Shown here one piece after another: positions 44,468 to 54,367 of a stretch of DNA of 64,000 nt. The notes under the pieces are model-generated. The model saw only the letters and a program-made list of their open reading frames with translations, was not told where the DNA came from and made no database searches. Position 1 is the stretch's first letter. Every line of letters begins with the position of its first letter. The stretch is taken from contig NZ_CP017241.1 of NCBI RefSeq assembly GCF_001908375.1, positions 3,165,001-3,229,000 on the forward strand. The letters are read 5' to 3'. Source of the stretch: Rhizobium etli 8C-3 (GTDB lineage: Bacteria; Pseudomonadota; Alphaproteobacteria; Rhizobiales; Rhizobiaceae). The position numbers and the translations under genes are program-made.

Positions 44468-45448
44468 TTACTCCCATTCAAGCTCCTTGTAAGCTTGAAT
44501 GACGTTTCGGCTGTTATAGTCCTCAAACAGCGCCCAGCCTTCGCCTTCTCCCGCCGCGACCACTCGACTGGCCTTTTCTATCCCAAGGCCCTGCGCTATC
44601 GCCTTGCGCGTTTCATCGCGCAGAACCGTAAGATAGCGCACCTGTTTTGCCATGGCCGGTCGAAAATCGACCATTGCCGGTCCATGACCCGGAACTGCGC
44701 GAGAAGCACCAATGCCGTCGAGCCGCTTGGCTTCATTCAACCATCCGGGCAGGCTACCATCCAGCGAGGGAACGCGACCGACGAAGAGCAGGTCGGCAGG
44801 AAACAGGGTTCCCGTGGATGTATCGAACATCGACAGGTCGCAATCGGTGTGGGCGGTATCATGCGCAGTAATGCGGACAATGCGGTCGCCGAGATCAACT
44901 TCGGCCACATCTTCAATCTCGCGGGTGGGATAAACAATGGCGCCTACGCTCCTGGATCCGAGAATGTCGACGAGACGCTCGTGATAAAAACTTCCCCGCG
45001 CATCGAGAGCACGGCTCAGAGCGTGATGGCCGATAAATTCCGGCTGTTCTTCCGCAAAGGCCGCAGCGCCAAAGCAATGATCGGGATGGACGTGGGACAT
45101 CACGACATACCGGATCGGCTTGTCGGTGCATTTCCTGATTTGCGAGCGAAGCCATTGCCCGTCTGCCAGACTGCCTCCCGGATCGATCACGAGCACGCCG
45201 TCGCGTCCGATGATGAAGCCTATGTTTGCAATGCCTCCGTTGTTTTCCCGAGTGGCTTCCTCGTGCGGCGCCTCGCGAATGAAGAGGCCGTTCCCGACGT
45301 CCTTCAACGAAAAGCATTCGCTAGCAGATCCACGTGCCGGCAGACAGCACATGCAAAGACCAAGCGCCAAGGCTTCACGTCGCGTGAAGCGAGCGCTACC
45401 GGCGGATGGTCCGGCATATTCGACCCGGGTGAGCTCATCTGTTGACAT
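44468..45448 (-). CDS. quinoprotein relay system zinc metallohydrolase (MBL fold)
   Basis: This 326-residue protein has a Tat-like N-terminus (RFTRREALALGLCMCC) and the metallo-beta-lactamase zinc motif SHVHPDH (His119, His121, Asp123, His124), with later metal sites in HTDCD and PGHG. It resembles the relay metallohydrolases (TIGR04559 type) that occur with the SoxYZ-like and CXXCW proteins. The ATG at 45448 has a weak ribosome site; longer frames upstream look non-coding. It is the first gene of the trio. Confidence 0.8.
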   Translation of the reverse strand: MSTDELTRVEYAGPSAGSARFTRREALALGLCMCCLPARGSASECFSLKDVGNGLFIREAPHEEATRENNGGIANIGFIIGRDGVLVIDPGGSLADGQWLRSQIRKCTDKPIRYVVMSHVHPDHCFGAAAFAEEQPEFIGHHALSRALDARGSFYHERLVDILGSRSVGAIVYPTREIEDVAEVDLGDRIVRITAHDTAHTDCDLSMFDTSTGTLFPADLLFVGRVPSLDGSLPGWLNEAKRLDGIGASRAVPGHGPAMVDFRPAMAKQVRYLTVLRDETRKAIAQGLGIEKASRVVAAGEGEGWALFEDYNSRNVIQAYKELEWE

Positions 45449-45837
45449 GCTTAAGAGTAGCACGTTCCGCCGGGCTTCGGTCGAGCTGAGAGTGTTGCTG
45501 ACTGCCGCAGCCATTGTGGACGATATCGGTCCGATCGCGATCGTCGCTGTCTTCCATCTCGGGCGAACTGGATTCACGACTTGAGGCGGATCATCGCATG
45601 GCTCGGACTTTCGCCCGAATTTTCTGGGCGAGAGCAGAAACGCACGCAAATCAATTGATGCGAAGACCCTTGACGCGGTTCTTCATGGATCACATTCGCC
45701 CGGCTCATGCAAAGACCGGAGGCAATATATCGGTCGCGGTTGTTCCGGTGGCGATGTGGCGGAAATATTCTCCGCCACATCCATTGTCCGCTCATCCACT
45801 TGGCAACACAGCGCATTACGCTGTTCGAGCAAGAAGA
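45449..45837. other. 389-base stretch without a recognised gene
   Basis: This lies between the metallohydrolase start and the end of the RND permease gene. It would hold the promoter of the relay trio. No coding frame, repeat or clear terminator was recognised. Confidence 0.4.
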
Positions 45838-48800
45838 TTACTCCGCAGCCATGGCCGTTGGCTGCTCCGGTTCTTCCTCCTGGGCATTCTTGTGCGTCTG
45901 ATGCTCGGTCGGCTTTATCCGGAACCAGGTGGCATAGAGAGCGGGAAGGAAGAGCAGGATCATCACGGTGCCGACCGCCGTGCCACCGATCAGGGTATAT
46001 GCCATGGATCCCCAAAACACCGAGTGTGTAAGCGGAATGAAGGCAAGGACGGCGGCAAGCGCGGTCAGGATTACCGGACGTGTGCGCTGTACGGTCGCCT
46101 CGATGACGGCGTGATAGTCGTCGAGACCGGCTGCCTGGTTCTCCTTGATCTGCTCAGTCAAGATCAGGGTATTGCGCATCAGAATTCCAGCCAGTCCTAT
46201 CAAGCCGAGAATGGCATTGAAGCCGAATGGCTGGTTGAAGAGGAGCAGAACCGGAACCACGCCGGCCAGGCCAAGCGGGCCGGTCAGCATCACCATGGTC
46301 ATCGTAGACAGGCTACGAACCTGCAGGATGACAACGATCAGCATGGCGGCAATCATCGCCGGGAAGATTTGAACGAGAGCGACGTTCGCCTTCAGTGATT
46401 CCTCGATGTTTCCGCCCATTTCGATACGATAGCCCACCGGTAGCGAGGCAATCAGCGGCTGAAGCGCCTTCAGCACCTGCTGCGAGACCTCCGGGGGCTG
46501 TGTCGCCTCGTTGATGTCCGAACGGATGGTGATAACGGGCGTTCGATCGCGACGCTTCAGTATCGGCTCTTCAAAGCGGATTTCGGAGTGGCCTATCTGA
46601 TCGAGCGGAACCTGTCGGCCATCCCGGCTCATCAGCGAAAAGTCTGCCAATGCCGATGGATCGAGGCGGTTGTCGCCAGCACTGCGGGCGACGACAGGCA
46701 CGTTGCGGATGTTCTCGCGAACCTGCGTGATCGGAATTCCGGTCAGCAGCAATTGCATCTGCTGGGCTGCCTCCGTCGGCGAAAGACCGATCAGGTTAAG
46801 CCGATCCTGGTCAGGCACAAAACGCAGCACAGGCGTGCGATTGCCCCAGTCGCGGTTTGCCTGGCGAACGTCCGGTACGCTTTTCATGATGTCGAGAGCT
46901 TGTTCGGAGATCTTGTAGAGTTGTTCCCGATCAGGTCCCATGATCCGGAACTCGACCGGAAACGGCGTGTAAGGACCGAATACGAGCTGCGTGACGCGAA
47001 CGTAGGCTTCAGGGGCGAGGCCATCTGAGATTGCCGCGCGGAGCCGAAGCTTCAAGGCCTCACGCGCCTGAGAATCGGGGGTAAGCACCACTATCTTTGC
47101 GAAAGCGGGGTTCGGCAATTCCGGTGCCATGGCAAAAAAGAACCGAGGAGCGCCCTGCCCGACATAGCTGGTGACAATGTTTGCTTCCGGTTGTTCCTGG
47201 AGCCAATTTTCGAGCTTCTTGACCGCGGCAGTCGTCGTCCCAATGCTGGTGCCTTCAGGCATGCGGACTTCAACGAGCACTTCGGGCCGATCCGATGTCG
47301 GAAAGAATTGCTGCTTCACTCCTCCCATACCGACAACAGAAAGAGCCATGGCTATGGCGACGACAGCGCATGTCATGAACTTGTGATGCACGGCAAATCT
47401 GATGACGGCCCTGAGACGCCGGTAATTGGGCGTATCGTAGATGGCGTGATGGCCGCCCTCGACAGGCTTGATCGCCGGCAGCATCTTGACGCCGAGGTAA
47501 GGGGTGAAGATTACCGCAACAATCCACGAGACGATCAGCGCAAAGCCCACGACCCAGAAGATATTGCCAGCGTACTCGCCGGCGGTTGATCTGGCAAAGC
47601 CCACTGGCATCAGCCCGATGATCGTCACGAGTGTGCCGGAAAGCATGGGCGCTGCCGTATGGCTCCAGGCATAGGCGGCCGCCTTGATGCGATCCATGCC
47701 CTCTTCCATCTTCACCACCATCACTTCGATGGCGATGATGGCGTCGTCAACGAGAAGACCCAGCGCCAGGATCAATGCGCCGAGGGTGATCCGGTCAAAA
47801 AACCTCCCGGTTTCCAGCATGATGAGGAAGACGACGGCAAGAGTGAGCGGAACGGCCAGAGCCACGACGATCCCGACGCGCCAACCGAGGCTGACGAGGC
47901 TCACCAGCAACACCACCGCGAGCGCCATGGCGAACTTCATCATGAACTCGCCGACCGCAGCGTCGATGTTGACGGCCTGGTCGCTGACCTTTGCAAGCGT
48001 CATGCCGAGCGCAAGATTCTGGGCGATCTCGCCAGATCTCTTCTCGAGCGCCTTGCCGAGCTCCAGCCCGTTCCAGCCCTGCTGCATCACCGCACCGAGC
48101 ATAATGGCGGGCTCGCCCTCATGGCGGATGATGTAGGTGGCTGGATCTTGGTAACCGCGCCGCACATCGGCAACGTCGGAGAGCTTCAACGTGCGTCCAC
48201 CAGCAACGATCGGCGTGTCGGCGATCGCCTGGATGCTGTCATAGGCACCGTCGAAGCGGATGAATACCTGAGGTCCGCGCGTATCGATCGAGCCTGCTGG
48301 CGTCACGGTGTTCTGTCGTTGCAGGGCCGCGGCAATGTCCTGCGCCGATACGCCGAGTGTGGCCAGCTTGGCATAGGAGAACTCGACGAAGATCTGCTCT
48401 GGAAGCTCGCCCAGGATATTGATCTTCTTGACGCCTGGCACGTGCAGAAGATCCTGGCGGATCAACTCGGCCTGCCGCACAAGCTCGCGCATCGGCATGC
48501 CCTTGGCTTTCAGAGCGTAGAGAGCGAAGCTGACGTCGGAATACTCGTCGTTGACAAAGGGGCCGATGACGCCCTGGGGCAGATTCCGGGCCTCGTCTCC
48601 AAGCTTCTTTCGGGCCTGATAGAACTCTTCCTCTACTCCGTTGGGGGGCGTACTATCCTTCAAGGTGACGGTCAAAAAGGCGTATCCGGGCCGGGTTGTC
48701 GTCTCGACGCGATCATACCAGGTGAGTTCCTGAATGCGTTTCTCGAGCGGCTCAGCGACGAGATCCTGCATTTCGCGCGCTGTCGCGCCTGGCCATGCGG

Positions 48801-48951
48801 CTGTCACCGTCAGGGTCTTGATGGTGAATGAAGGATCTTCCGCGCGCCCCAGCTTGACGAATGCATAGGCGCCGGCAGCAGCCAGCAGGATGATGAAGAA
48901 CAGAGTGACGGCTCGCTCGCGGACTGCGAGCGCGGATAAGTTAAAGTTCAT
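45838..48951 (-). CDS. RND efflux transporter permease
   Basis: This 1037-residue protein has the two-fold AcrB/HAE1-like layout with 12 transmembrane helices. Evidence includes the N-terminal helix (VTLFFIILLAAAGAYAFVKL), the TM4 region GLLVDDAIIAIEVMV with paired aspartates for proton coupling, and the long periplasmic loops. It pumps a drug, lipid or toxic compound with the adaptor encoded upstream. The start overlaps the adaptor stop by 4 bases. No outer-membrane channel gene is adjacent, so it would use a shared TolC-type partner. The C-terminus is Gln/Pro/Glu-rich. Confidence 0.93.
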   Translation of the reverse strand: MNFNLSALAVRERAVTLFFIILLAAAGAYAFVKLGRAEDPSFTIKTLTVTAAWPGATAREMQDLVAEPLEKRIQELTWYDRVETTTRPGYAFLTVTLKDSTPPNGVEEEFYQARKKLGDEARNLPQGVIGPFVNDEYSDVSFALYALKAKGMPMRELVRQAELIRQDLLHVPGVKKINILGELPEQIFVEFSYAKLATLGVSAQDIAAALQRQNTVTPAGSIDTRGPQVFIRFDGAYDSIQAIADTPIVAGGRTLKLSDVADVRRGYQDPATYIIRHEGEPAIMLGAVMQQGWNGLELGKALEKRSGEIAQNLALGMTLAKVSDQAVNIDAAVGEFMMKFAMALAVVLLVSLVSLGWRVGIVVALAVPLTLAVVFLIMLETGRFFDRITLGALILALGLLVDDAIIAIEVMVVKMEEGMDRIKAAAYAWSHTAAPMLSGTLVTIIGLMPVGFARSTAGEYAGNIFWVVGFALIVSWIVAVIFTPYLGVKMLPAIKPVEGGHHAIYDTPNYRRLRAVIRFAVHHKFMTCAVVAIAMALSVVGMGGVKQQFFPTSDRPEVLVEVRMPEGTSIGTTTAAVKKLENWLQEQPEANIVTSYVGQGAPRFFFAMAPELPNPAFAKIVVLTPDSQAREALKLRLRAAISDGLAPEAYVRVTQLVFGPYTPFPVEFRIMGPDREQLYKISEQALDIMKSVPDVRQANRDWGNRTPVLRFVPDQDRLNLIGLSPTEAAQQMQLLLTGIPITQVRENIRNVPVVARSAGDNRLDPSALADFSLMSRDGRQVPLDQIGHSEIRFEEPILKRRDRTPVITIRSDINEATQPPEVSQQVLKALQPLIASLPVGYRIEMGGNIEESLKANVALVQIFPAMIAAMLIVVILQVRSLSTMTMVMLTGPLGLAGVVPVLLLFNQPFGFNAILGLIGLAGILMRNTLILTEQIKENQAAGLDDYHAVIEATVQRTRPVILTALAAVLAFIPLTHSVFWGSMAYTLIGGTAVGTVMILLFLPALYATWFRIKPTEHQTHKNAQEEEPEQPTAMAAE

Positions 48952-50072
48952 TGTTCTGCCGCCTCTGATTGTGCCACTTTGGTTCGCACGCTCGCTCCGT
49001 CCTGCAGCAAATGGGCTCCAAGAGCCACGACCGAATCGCCGGCCTTCAGGCTGGAAACCACCGCGATTTCCTCGCCCACTCGTTCTATCTTCACTTGCCT
49101 GAAGTGGACGGTCGAAGATTTCTCGTCGAAGATCCAGACCCCGGTTCGACTGCCGTCATCGAGGACAGCGCCTACAGGCACCGCTGCATGCGTTTGCTCA
49201 CTGCCAGTAGAGATCTTGATCGTAACTGTCGCACCAAGGGGGGCTGACGCTGCCGCGCCATCCAGGACCCAGCGTGCTTCGTAGGTCCGGGTTTTCGGGT
49301 CAGCGGCGTCAGAAATCTGCCGAAGCCGCGCCTTGTCTTGCAAGCTTTCGTTTCCGTAAACTTCGGCCCGGGCTACCTCGCCAATCTGTGGCCGAAGGGA
49401 TTCCGGAAGAAAGACCAGCGCTTCACGGGGCCCAGCTTGAGCGAGCCTGATCACGGTTTGTCCGGCTGCCACGACTTGTCCCGGCTCTCCGAGCGTCTCG
49501 ACGACAGTTCCATCGGTATCGGCAACCAGCAGAGAATAGGTTGCCTCGTTGTCTGCGACCTTTGCTTCGGCTTCTGCCGCTGCAAGTTGGGCGGTAGCAG
49601 TGTCGAGTGCAGCCTTTGCTTGTTCATAACGTTGGGGCGTCGCGGCTAATCCGTTTTTCACCAGAGCCGTGTAACGCCTTTCGTCTGCTTCCGCTTGCAC
49701 CAAGACAGCCCGAGCTGCGACGACTGCATTGCGTTTTGCTGTGAGTGCGAGGCGCAGATCGGTCTCGTCGATGCGCATCAGGGGTTGGCCGGCCTTGATC
49801 TGTTCGCCGACGTCCACATAGCGCTGAATGATCTTGCCAGGCACCCGGAAGCCGAGGTTGCTCTCTACCCGGGCCGCGATCGTGCCTGTGAAGGTGCGCT
49901 CGGCCGAACCTGGCCTCTCCGCTTCCGCCAGCCTGACGAGCGGCGGCGCCACGCGAGGATCTAAGGCCTCCGTTTCACCTCCCGATGTTTCGGCGACGAC
50001 GGCAAACGCGGTTGCGGCGGCCGCCGCCAGAGCGGCCAATGATACGAGAACGATCTTGCGGTCCATTTTCAT
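48948..50072 (-). CDS. RND efflux periplasmic adaptor subunit
   Basis: This 374-residue membrane-fusion protein has an N-terminal signal anchor (VSLAALAAAAATAFAVVA), the lipoyl-like segment (GFRVPGKIIQRYVDVGEQIK), a coiled-coil hairpin (about 95-190) and a beta-barrel domain. It links the permease to an outer-membrane channel. Two in-frame ATGs (50072 and 50066) are close together. It is divergent from the TetR regulator. Confidence 0.92.
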   Translation of the reverse strand: MKMDRKIVLVSLAALAAAAATAFAVVAETSGGETEALDPRVAPPLVRLAEAERPGSAERTFTGTIAARVESNLGFRVPGKIIQRYVDVGEQIKAGQPLMRIDETDLRLALTAKRNAVVAARAVLVQAEADERRYTALVKNGLAATPQRYEQAKAALDTATAQLAAAEAEAKVADNEATYSLLVADTDGTVVETLGEPGQVVAAGQTVIRLAQAGPREALVFLPESLRPQIGEVARAEVYGNESLQDKARLRQISDAADPKTRTYEARWVLDGAAASAPLGATVTIKISTGSEQTHAAVPVGAVLDDGSRTGVWIFDEKSSTVHFRQVKIERVGEEIAVVSSLKAGDSVVALGAHLLQDGASVRTKVAQSEAAEQ

Positions 50073-50101
50073 TACCCTTCTTGACGGGCGCAGGAATTGA
50101 A

Positions 50102-50152
50102 TTAGATTATGATATAACTCTAAATGCTATATAGATGTCAAACGAAATCTAA
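50102..50152. promoter_or_regulatory. divergent promoter/operator region of the RND and TetR genes
   Basis: An AT-rich 90-base gap holds TTAGATT (50102-50108) and AATCTAA (50146-50152) as a perfect inverted repeat. For the adaptor gene, minus-strand TTGACA (50141-50136) is 18 bases from TTATAT (50117-50112). The TetR protein probably binds here to control both genes. Confidence 0.45.
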
Positions 50153-50162
50153 AGAGGTCGAT

Positions 50163-50750
50163 ATGAGAGTCAGTCGTGCTCAGGCCGAAGCAAATCGCGA
50201 AGCGGTGATAAACGCTGCAAGCCGGCTCTTTCGGGAGCGCGGTTTTGACGGCATCGGATTGAAAGACCTGATGAAGGGTGCCGGCCTCACTCAGGGCGGT
50301 TTCTACAAGCAGTTTGAGTCCAAAGATGATCTTGTGGCGCAAGCATCGAGGCGTGCAATGGAAAGCGCGACCCGCAGATGGTCATCTGTTGCAGCTTCTA
50401 GCTCCGACCCTCTTGAGGCGATTATCGGGTTTTATCTCTCGCAGGGCCATCAGCAAGAAAAGGCCGATGGCTGCCCTTTAGTGGCGCTTGGATCCGACGC
50501 GGCGCGTCAGAGCGAGGAGGTGCGGGTTCCGTTCCAGGATGGGATTGAAGCCCATCTTCAGGTCCTCGACGAGCTAATGCCGACGTCGAAGGGATCAAAA
50601 CCTTACGAAAAAGCCATGGCCGTCCTGTCTCTGATGGTAGGCGCCGTAACGATCTCTCGCATCTTGAACGATAAGGGTTTGTCGCAAGGCTTTCTCGATG
50701 CAGCCGCCGATGAGGTTAGGCGTATGGCGGCACCGGGGGGAAAAGCCTGA
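50163..50750 (+). CDS. TetR family transcriptional regulator
   Basis: This 195-residue protein has the TetR helix-turn-helix at about 15-55 (VINAASRLFRERGFDGIGLK; GLTQGGFYKQFESKDDL) and a TetR_C ligand-binding domain. It is divergent from the RND efflux genes and probably represses them until a substrate binds. The ATG at 50163 has AGAGGT upstream. Confidence 0.9.
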   Translation: MRVSRAQAEANREAVINAASRLFRERGFDGIGLKDLMKGAGLTQGGFYKQFESKDDLVAQASRRAMESATRRWSSVAASSSDPLEAIIGFYLSQGHQQEKADGCPLVALGSDAARQSEEVRVPFQDGIEAHLQVLDELMPTSKGSKPYEKAMAVLSLMVGAVTISRILNDKGLSQGFLDAAADEVRRMAAPGGKA

Positions 50751-50917
50751 GATGTCCCGCAGTTTGCTTGCCGGATCCTTCAAGATCCCCGCAGGTCCTT
50801 GATGCAAAACCTGGCCGCTCGAGCGGGATCACCGTGTCAATAAGCAGTGACGGCGATCGAACGTCCGTAAGGCTTAGGCACACACACACAAGGATGAATG
50901 CTTTGTCTGGAGAACAC

Positions 50918-52219
50918 ATGCGTCGGATCGTAATTACAGGAATGGGGACAGTTAACCCCCTTGGCGCCGGTGTGGCAATTTCCTGGGCTCGGCTATTATC
51001 TGGCCGTTCGGGCATTCGAAGGCTCCCGGACGATGTGGTGGGAGACCTGCCGGCCAAGCTCGGCGGCGTCGTTCCCTCCCTAGAAGAAGATCCCGAGGCT
51101 GGCTTCGATCAAAATGCGGTCCTTGCTCCAAAGGACCAGCGGAAGGTAGATCGGTTCATTCTATTCGCATTGGCGGCGGCAAAAGAGGCGCTTGCTCAGG
51201 CGGAATGGAAGCCGATTTCGGAAGTTGACCGGGCCCGCACCGCGACGATCATCGCCTCGGGGATCGGTGGCTTCCCCGCCATAACCGAAGCGGTGCGGAC
51301 GGTTGATCAGCGTGGTGTCCGCCGACTTTCGCCGTTTACAGTGCCGTCTTTCCTCGTGAACCTCGCAGCAGGGCAGGTCTCGATCCGATACGGCTTTAAA
51401 GGTCCGCTCGGTGCGCCGGTCACCGCCTGTGCGGCAGGCGTTCAGGCGATTGGCGATGCGGCGCGTCTTATTCGCGCCAATGAAGCCGATATTGCCGTGT
51501 GCGGCGGAACGGAAGCCTGCATGAACATCGTCAGCCTGGGTGGCTTTGCGGCCGCGCGCTCCCTGTCGACCGGCTTCAACGAAACACCTGATCGGGCCTC
51601 ACGACCCTTCGACATGCTGCGTGACGGCTTCGTGATGGGGGAAGGCGCCGGTATCCTGGTCATCGAGGCCCTAAGTCACGCGCTTGCGCGCGGCGCAAAG
51701 CCGCTGGCCGAACTCGTCGGCTACGGAACGACGGCAGACGCTCATCACGTCACCTCCGGTCCCGAGGACGGCAACGGTGCGCGCCGGGCCATGGAAATCG
51801 CGATTGCCCAAGCCGGGATTTCGCCGCGTGACATCCACCACCTCAATGCACACGCGACATCCACACCGGTCGGCGATCTGGGGGAAATCGAGGCGATCAA
51901 GACGGTGTTCGGTACTCGTTCCAGCATAGCTGTCAGTGGAACGAAGTCGGCGACCGGGCATCTGCTTGGAGCTGCCGGCGGGCTTGAGGCCATCTTTACG
52001 ATCATGGCGCTCAGAGATCAGGTGGCGCCACCCACTCTGAACTTGAATGCGCCAGATCCGGCCAGCGACGGTATAGACTTTGTCTCAAACAAGGCTCGGG
52101 CCATGAAGATGGACTACGCGATCTCCAACGGCTTTGGCTTCGGAGGAGTCAATGCCAGCGCAGTGTTCCGACACTGGCCGGACAAGCTGGCTGGCACCGG
52201 AAATCCGCGTCCGCGTTAA
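50918..52219 (+). CDS. fabF: beta-ketoacyl-ACP synthase II (FabF-like)
   Basis: This 433-residue protein has the ketosynthase triad Cys171 (VTACAAG), His312 (NAHATSTPVGD) and His348 (GTKSATGHLLGA, with Lys343). It condenses acyl-ACP with malonyl-ACP. GGAG lies 5-6 bases before the ATG at 50918; an ATG 24 bases earlier has a poorer site. The gene stands alone, without an acyl carrier protein or other fatty-acid genes, so it may serve a special lipid rather than bulk synthesis. A short (CA)n run lies upstream. Confidence 0.92.
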   Translation: MRRIVITGMGTVNPLGAGVAISWARLLSGRSGIRRLPDDVVGDLPAKLGGVVPSLEEDPEAGFDQNAVLAPKDQRKVDRFILFALAAAKEALAQAEWKPISEVDRARTATIIASGIGGFPAITEAVRTVDQRGVRRLSPFTVPSFLVNLAAGQVSIRYGFKGPLGAPVTACAAGVQAIGDAARLIRANEADIAVCGGTEACMNIVSLGGFAAARSLSTGFNETPDRASRPFDMLRDGFVMGEGAGILVIEALSHALARGAKPLAELVGYGTTADAHHVTSGPEDGNGARRAMEIAIAQAGISPRDIHHLNAHATSTPVGDLGEIEAIKTVFGTRSSIAVSGTKSATGHLLGAAGGLEAIFTIMALRDQVAPPTLNLNAPDPASDGIDFVSNKARAMKMDYAISNGFGFGGVNASAVFRHWPDKLAGTGNPRPR

Positions 52220-52409
52220 GCGGTCTTCTAATCGTTCCGACAACTTAAGACGTGTCCCGCTCGTTTGGAACGGAGCACGTTGCTTTAGGGCTCAAAGAAC
52301 TTCGGGCAGCTCTTCAACTATCTTTATGGACGATGCCCAATTTCTGCAGTAGGTTGCATTCGCAAAGGTGAATATGATTTACAATAGATGACCCTCAAGA
52401 GCGGGTGAG

Positions 52410-54230
52410 GTGCAGGCCGTGCATAACAAGCTGCCACCTGAGGGCGAGTATGCACCGCCTCTGTCACGCCCGGCTCCGACTCCGGATGACATTCGTAGTC
52501 AGCTCGACCTCATCATCGCCAGCCCCGAATTCCCGCGTGTTGGTCGCAGTGCCGCATTCCTGATCTACGTGACAGAAGAAACGCTTGCTGGCCGTGCAAA
52601 ACGCATCAAGGGCTATACGATCGCGGTCGATGTCTTCAAACGCAATGAAGGTTTCAAACAGGACGATCCCGTCGTTCGGATAGAAGCTGGGCGTCTGCGG
52701 CGTTTGCTGGAGCGCTATTACCTTGTCGCAGGACAGAATGATCCCATAAGGATCGACATTCCCAAGGGTGGATACGCGCCTTCCTTCGTCTGGAATGACA
52801 AGGTTGACGACGTCGCTCTGCCCGATGTCACGACACCCTTACCCCGAAGATTGGGCTTCCGGCTGCCTCAACTGATGCCGTTCGGTATCGGGGCTGGCGC
52901 AATGTTCGGCGTTGGTATCGTCGCTATGTCCCTGTTCGCTCACCTGCTTCCAGGCCGGTCGAACGCGCTCCTGTCGGCGGGCGGCCCGACACTGGTCGTC
53001 GCCCCATTCGCCGATCTTGGCGACGGGCCACAAGCGGAACTTTACTCCGTCGGCCTGACCGAGGAATTGCTGACAGTCCTTCCTCGCTTCAAGGAGGTGC
53101 ACGTGTTCGGGCGGGAGGCATCCAAATCGCTGTCGCCGGGCGTTCCTGCCTCGCAGGTGCGCCGGGAGCTTGGGGCGCGGTTCCTGCTCGCAGGCGGCGT
53201 GCGTGTTTCAGCCAATCGGGTGCGCGTGACAGCACGCCTGGTAGATACCGGGACCGACAGGATTCTCTGGTCCGACACCTATGACGACGACACTCACATC
53301 CGCGATCTGTTCAGCATTCAATCCGACGTGGCAAGCAAGGTTGCGACTGCAGTTGCCCAGCCATATGGGATCATGGCCCAGGTGGATGCCGCCAATCCTC
53401 CCCCTGGAGATGTTGGAGCCTACACCTGCACGCTGGGCTTCTACGCCTATCGCGCGCAATTGACGGTAGACCAGCATTCGAACGTGCGCAATTGTCTCGA
53501 GCGTGCCGTCGAGCGATATCCGTCCTTCTCAACCGCATGGGCGATGCTCTCGATCATTTATCTCGACGAGGAACGATTTCGATTCAACGCAAGATCCGGC
53601 ACTCCGACGCCGGCCGAGCGCAGCCTAAGCGCCGCTCGGCGCGCGGTTCGACTGGACGCGGGCAACACCCGTGCGCTGCAGTCTCTGATGACCGCGCTGT
53701 TCTTCAACCAGAAGGTCGCCGAGGCGTTCAAGGTCGGCGAACAGGCGTTGAAGACCAACCCGAACGACACAGAACTTCTGGGCGACTTCGGCACGCGTGT
53801 AGCCCAGAGCGGACAATGGGAACGCGGAGCAGCGTTACTTGATCGTGCGCTTGAGCTCAATCCCGGTGGCGGGGGCTACTATCACGGAATGCGTGCCTTC
53901 GCAGCGTATATGCTTCATGACAAGAGAACTGCGCTCATAGAGATCAGTCAGGCGGACCTGCAGAAGTTCCCGCTGTATCATGCAGTTGCGGCGGTTATCT
54001 ACGCGGACGCGGACATGATGGACGACGCCCGCCGAGAGGCTAGGCGGTTCCACGAAATGCGCCCTGACTTCATTCCGAACATCGTGGCCGAATTGAAATC
54101 GCGCAACTTCCAGCCCGCGGATCGGGCAAGATTGATCGCAGACATCAGGAAGGCCGGGCTGCCTGCGGTGGATGAAGTTGAGGCGTCGATGGTGCTTTCG
54201 ACGAAGGAGCGCCCGGTTTCTCTGCCCTAG
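52410..54230 (+). CDS. TolB-like/TPR membrane protein resembling rhizobial adenylate cyclases without the cyclase domain
   Basis: This 606-residue protein has an N-terminal soluble region (about 25-125; VVRIEAGRLRRLLERYY), one transmembrane helix at about 158-180, a TolB-like domain (about 192-320; VVAPFADLGDG and VGLTEELLTVLP) and TPR-like helices to about 560. The same layout occurs in rhizobial class III adenylate cyclase-like proteins, but no cyclase catalytic domain is present. The start is a GTG at 52410 or, with GAGG 8 bases upstream, a GTG at 52419. Function is unknown; a sensory or scaffold role is possible. Confidence 0.78.
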   Translation: MQAVHNKLPPEGEYAPPLSRPAPTPDDIRSQLDLIIASPEFPRVGRSAAFLIYVTEETLAGRAKRIKGYTIAVDVFKRNEGFKQDDPVVRIEAGRLRRLLERYYLVAGQNDPIRIDIPKGGYAPSFVWNDKVDDVALPDVTTPLPRRLGFRLPQLMPFGIGAGAMFGVGIVAMSLFAHLLPGRSNALLSAGGPTLVVAPFADLGDGPQAELYSVGLTEELLTVLPRFKEVHVFGREASKSLSPGVPASQVRRELGARFLLAGGVRVSANRVRVTARLVDTGTDRILWSDTYDDDTHIRDLFSIQSDVASKVATAVAQPYGIMAQVDAANPPPGDVGAYTCTLGFYAYRAQLTVDQHSNVRNCLERAVERYPSFSTAWAMLSIIYLDEERFRFNARSGTPTPAERSLSAARRAVRLDAGNTRALQSLMTALFFNQKVAEAFKVGEQALKTNPNDTELLGDFGTRVAQSGQWERGAALLDRALELNPGGGGYYHGMRAFAAYMLHDKRTALIEISQADLQKFPLYHAVAAVIYADADMMDDARREARRFHEMRPDFIPNIVAELKSRNFQPADRARLIADIRKAGLPAVDEVEASMVLSTKERPVSLP

Positions 54231-54367
54231 GGGCTCATCCCAAAGATGGCCGTTACGGCATAGAACATACCAGAAGTTACGGGCGCTCTGCGCCTTTGGG
54301 GGATAGGTTTTCTTGCCGGGGCGGATTGTTGGCTTCGGATGCATTGGGTTTCAATTGAGGGCGTTTC

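Noticed and set aside
47659..48831. 390-residue plus-strand frame opposite the RND permease
   Set aside because: It is antisense to a clear AcrB-type gene, with His/Asp-rich composition and no known motif.
50880..50891. Short CA dinucleotide run upstream of the ketosynthase
   Set aside because: Only about six units. It is too short to claim phase variation.
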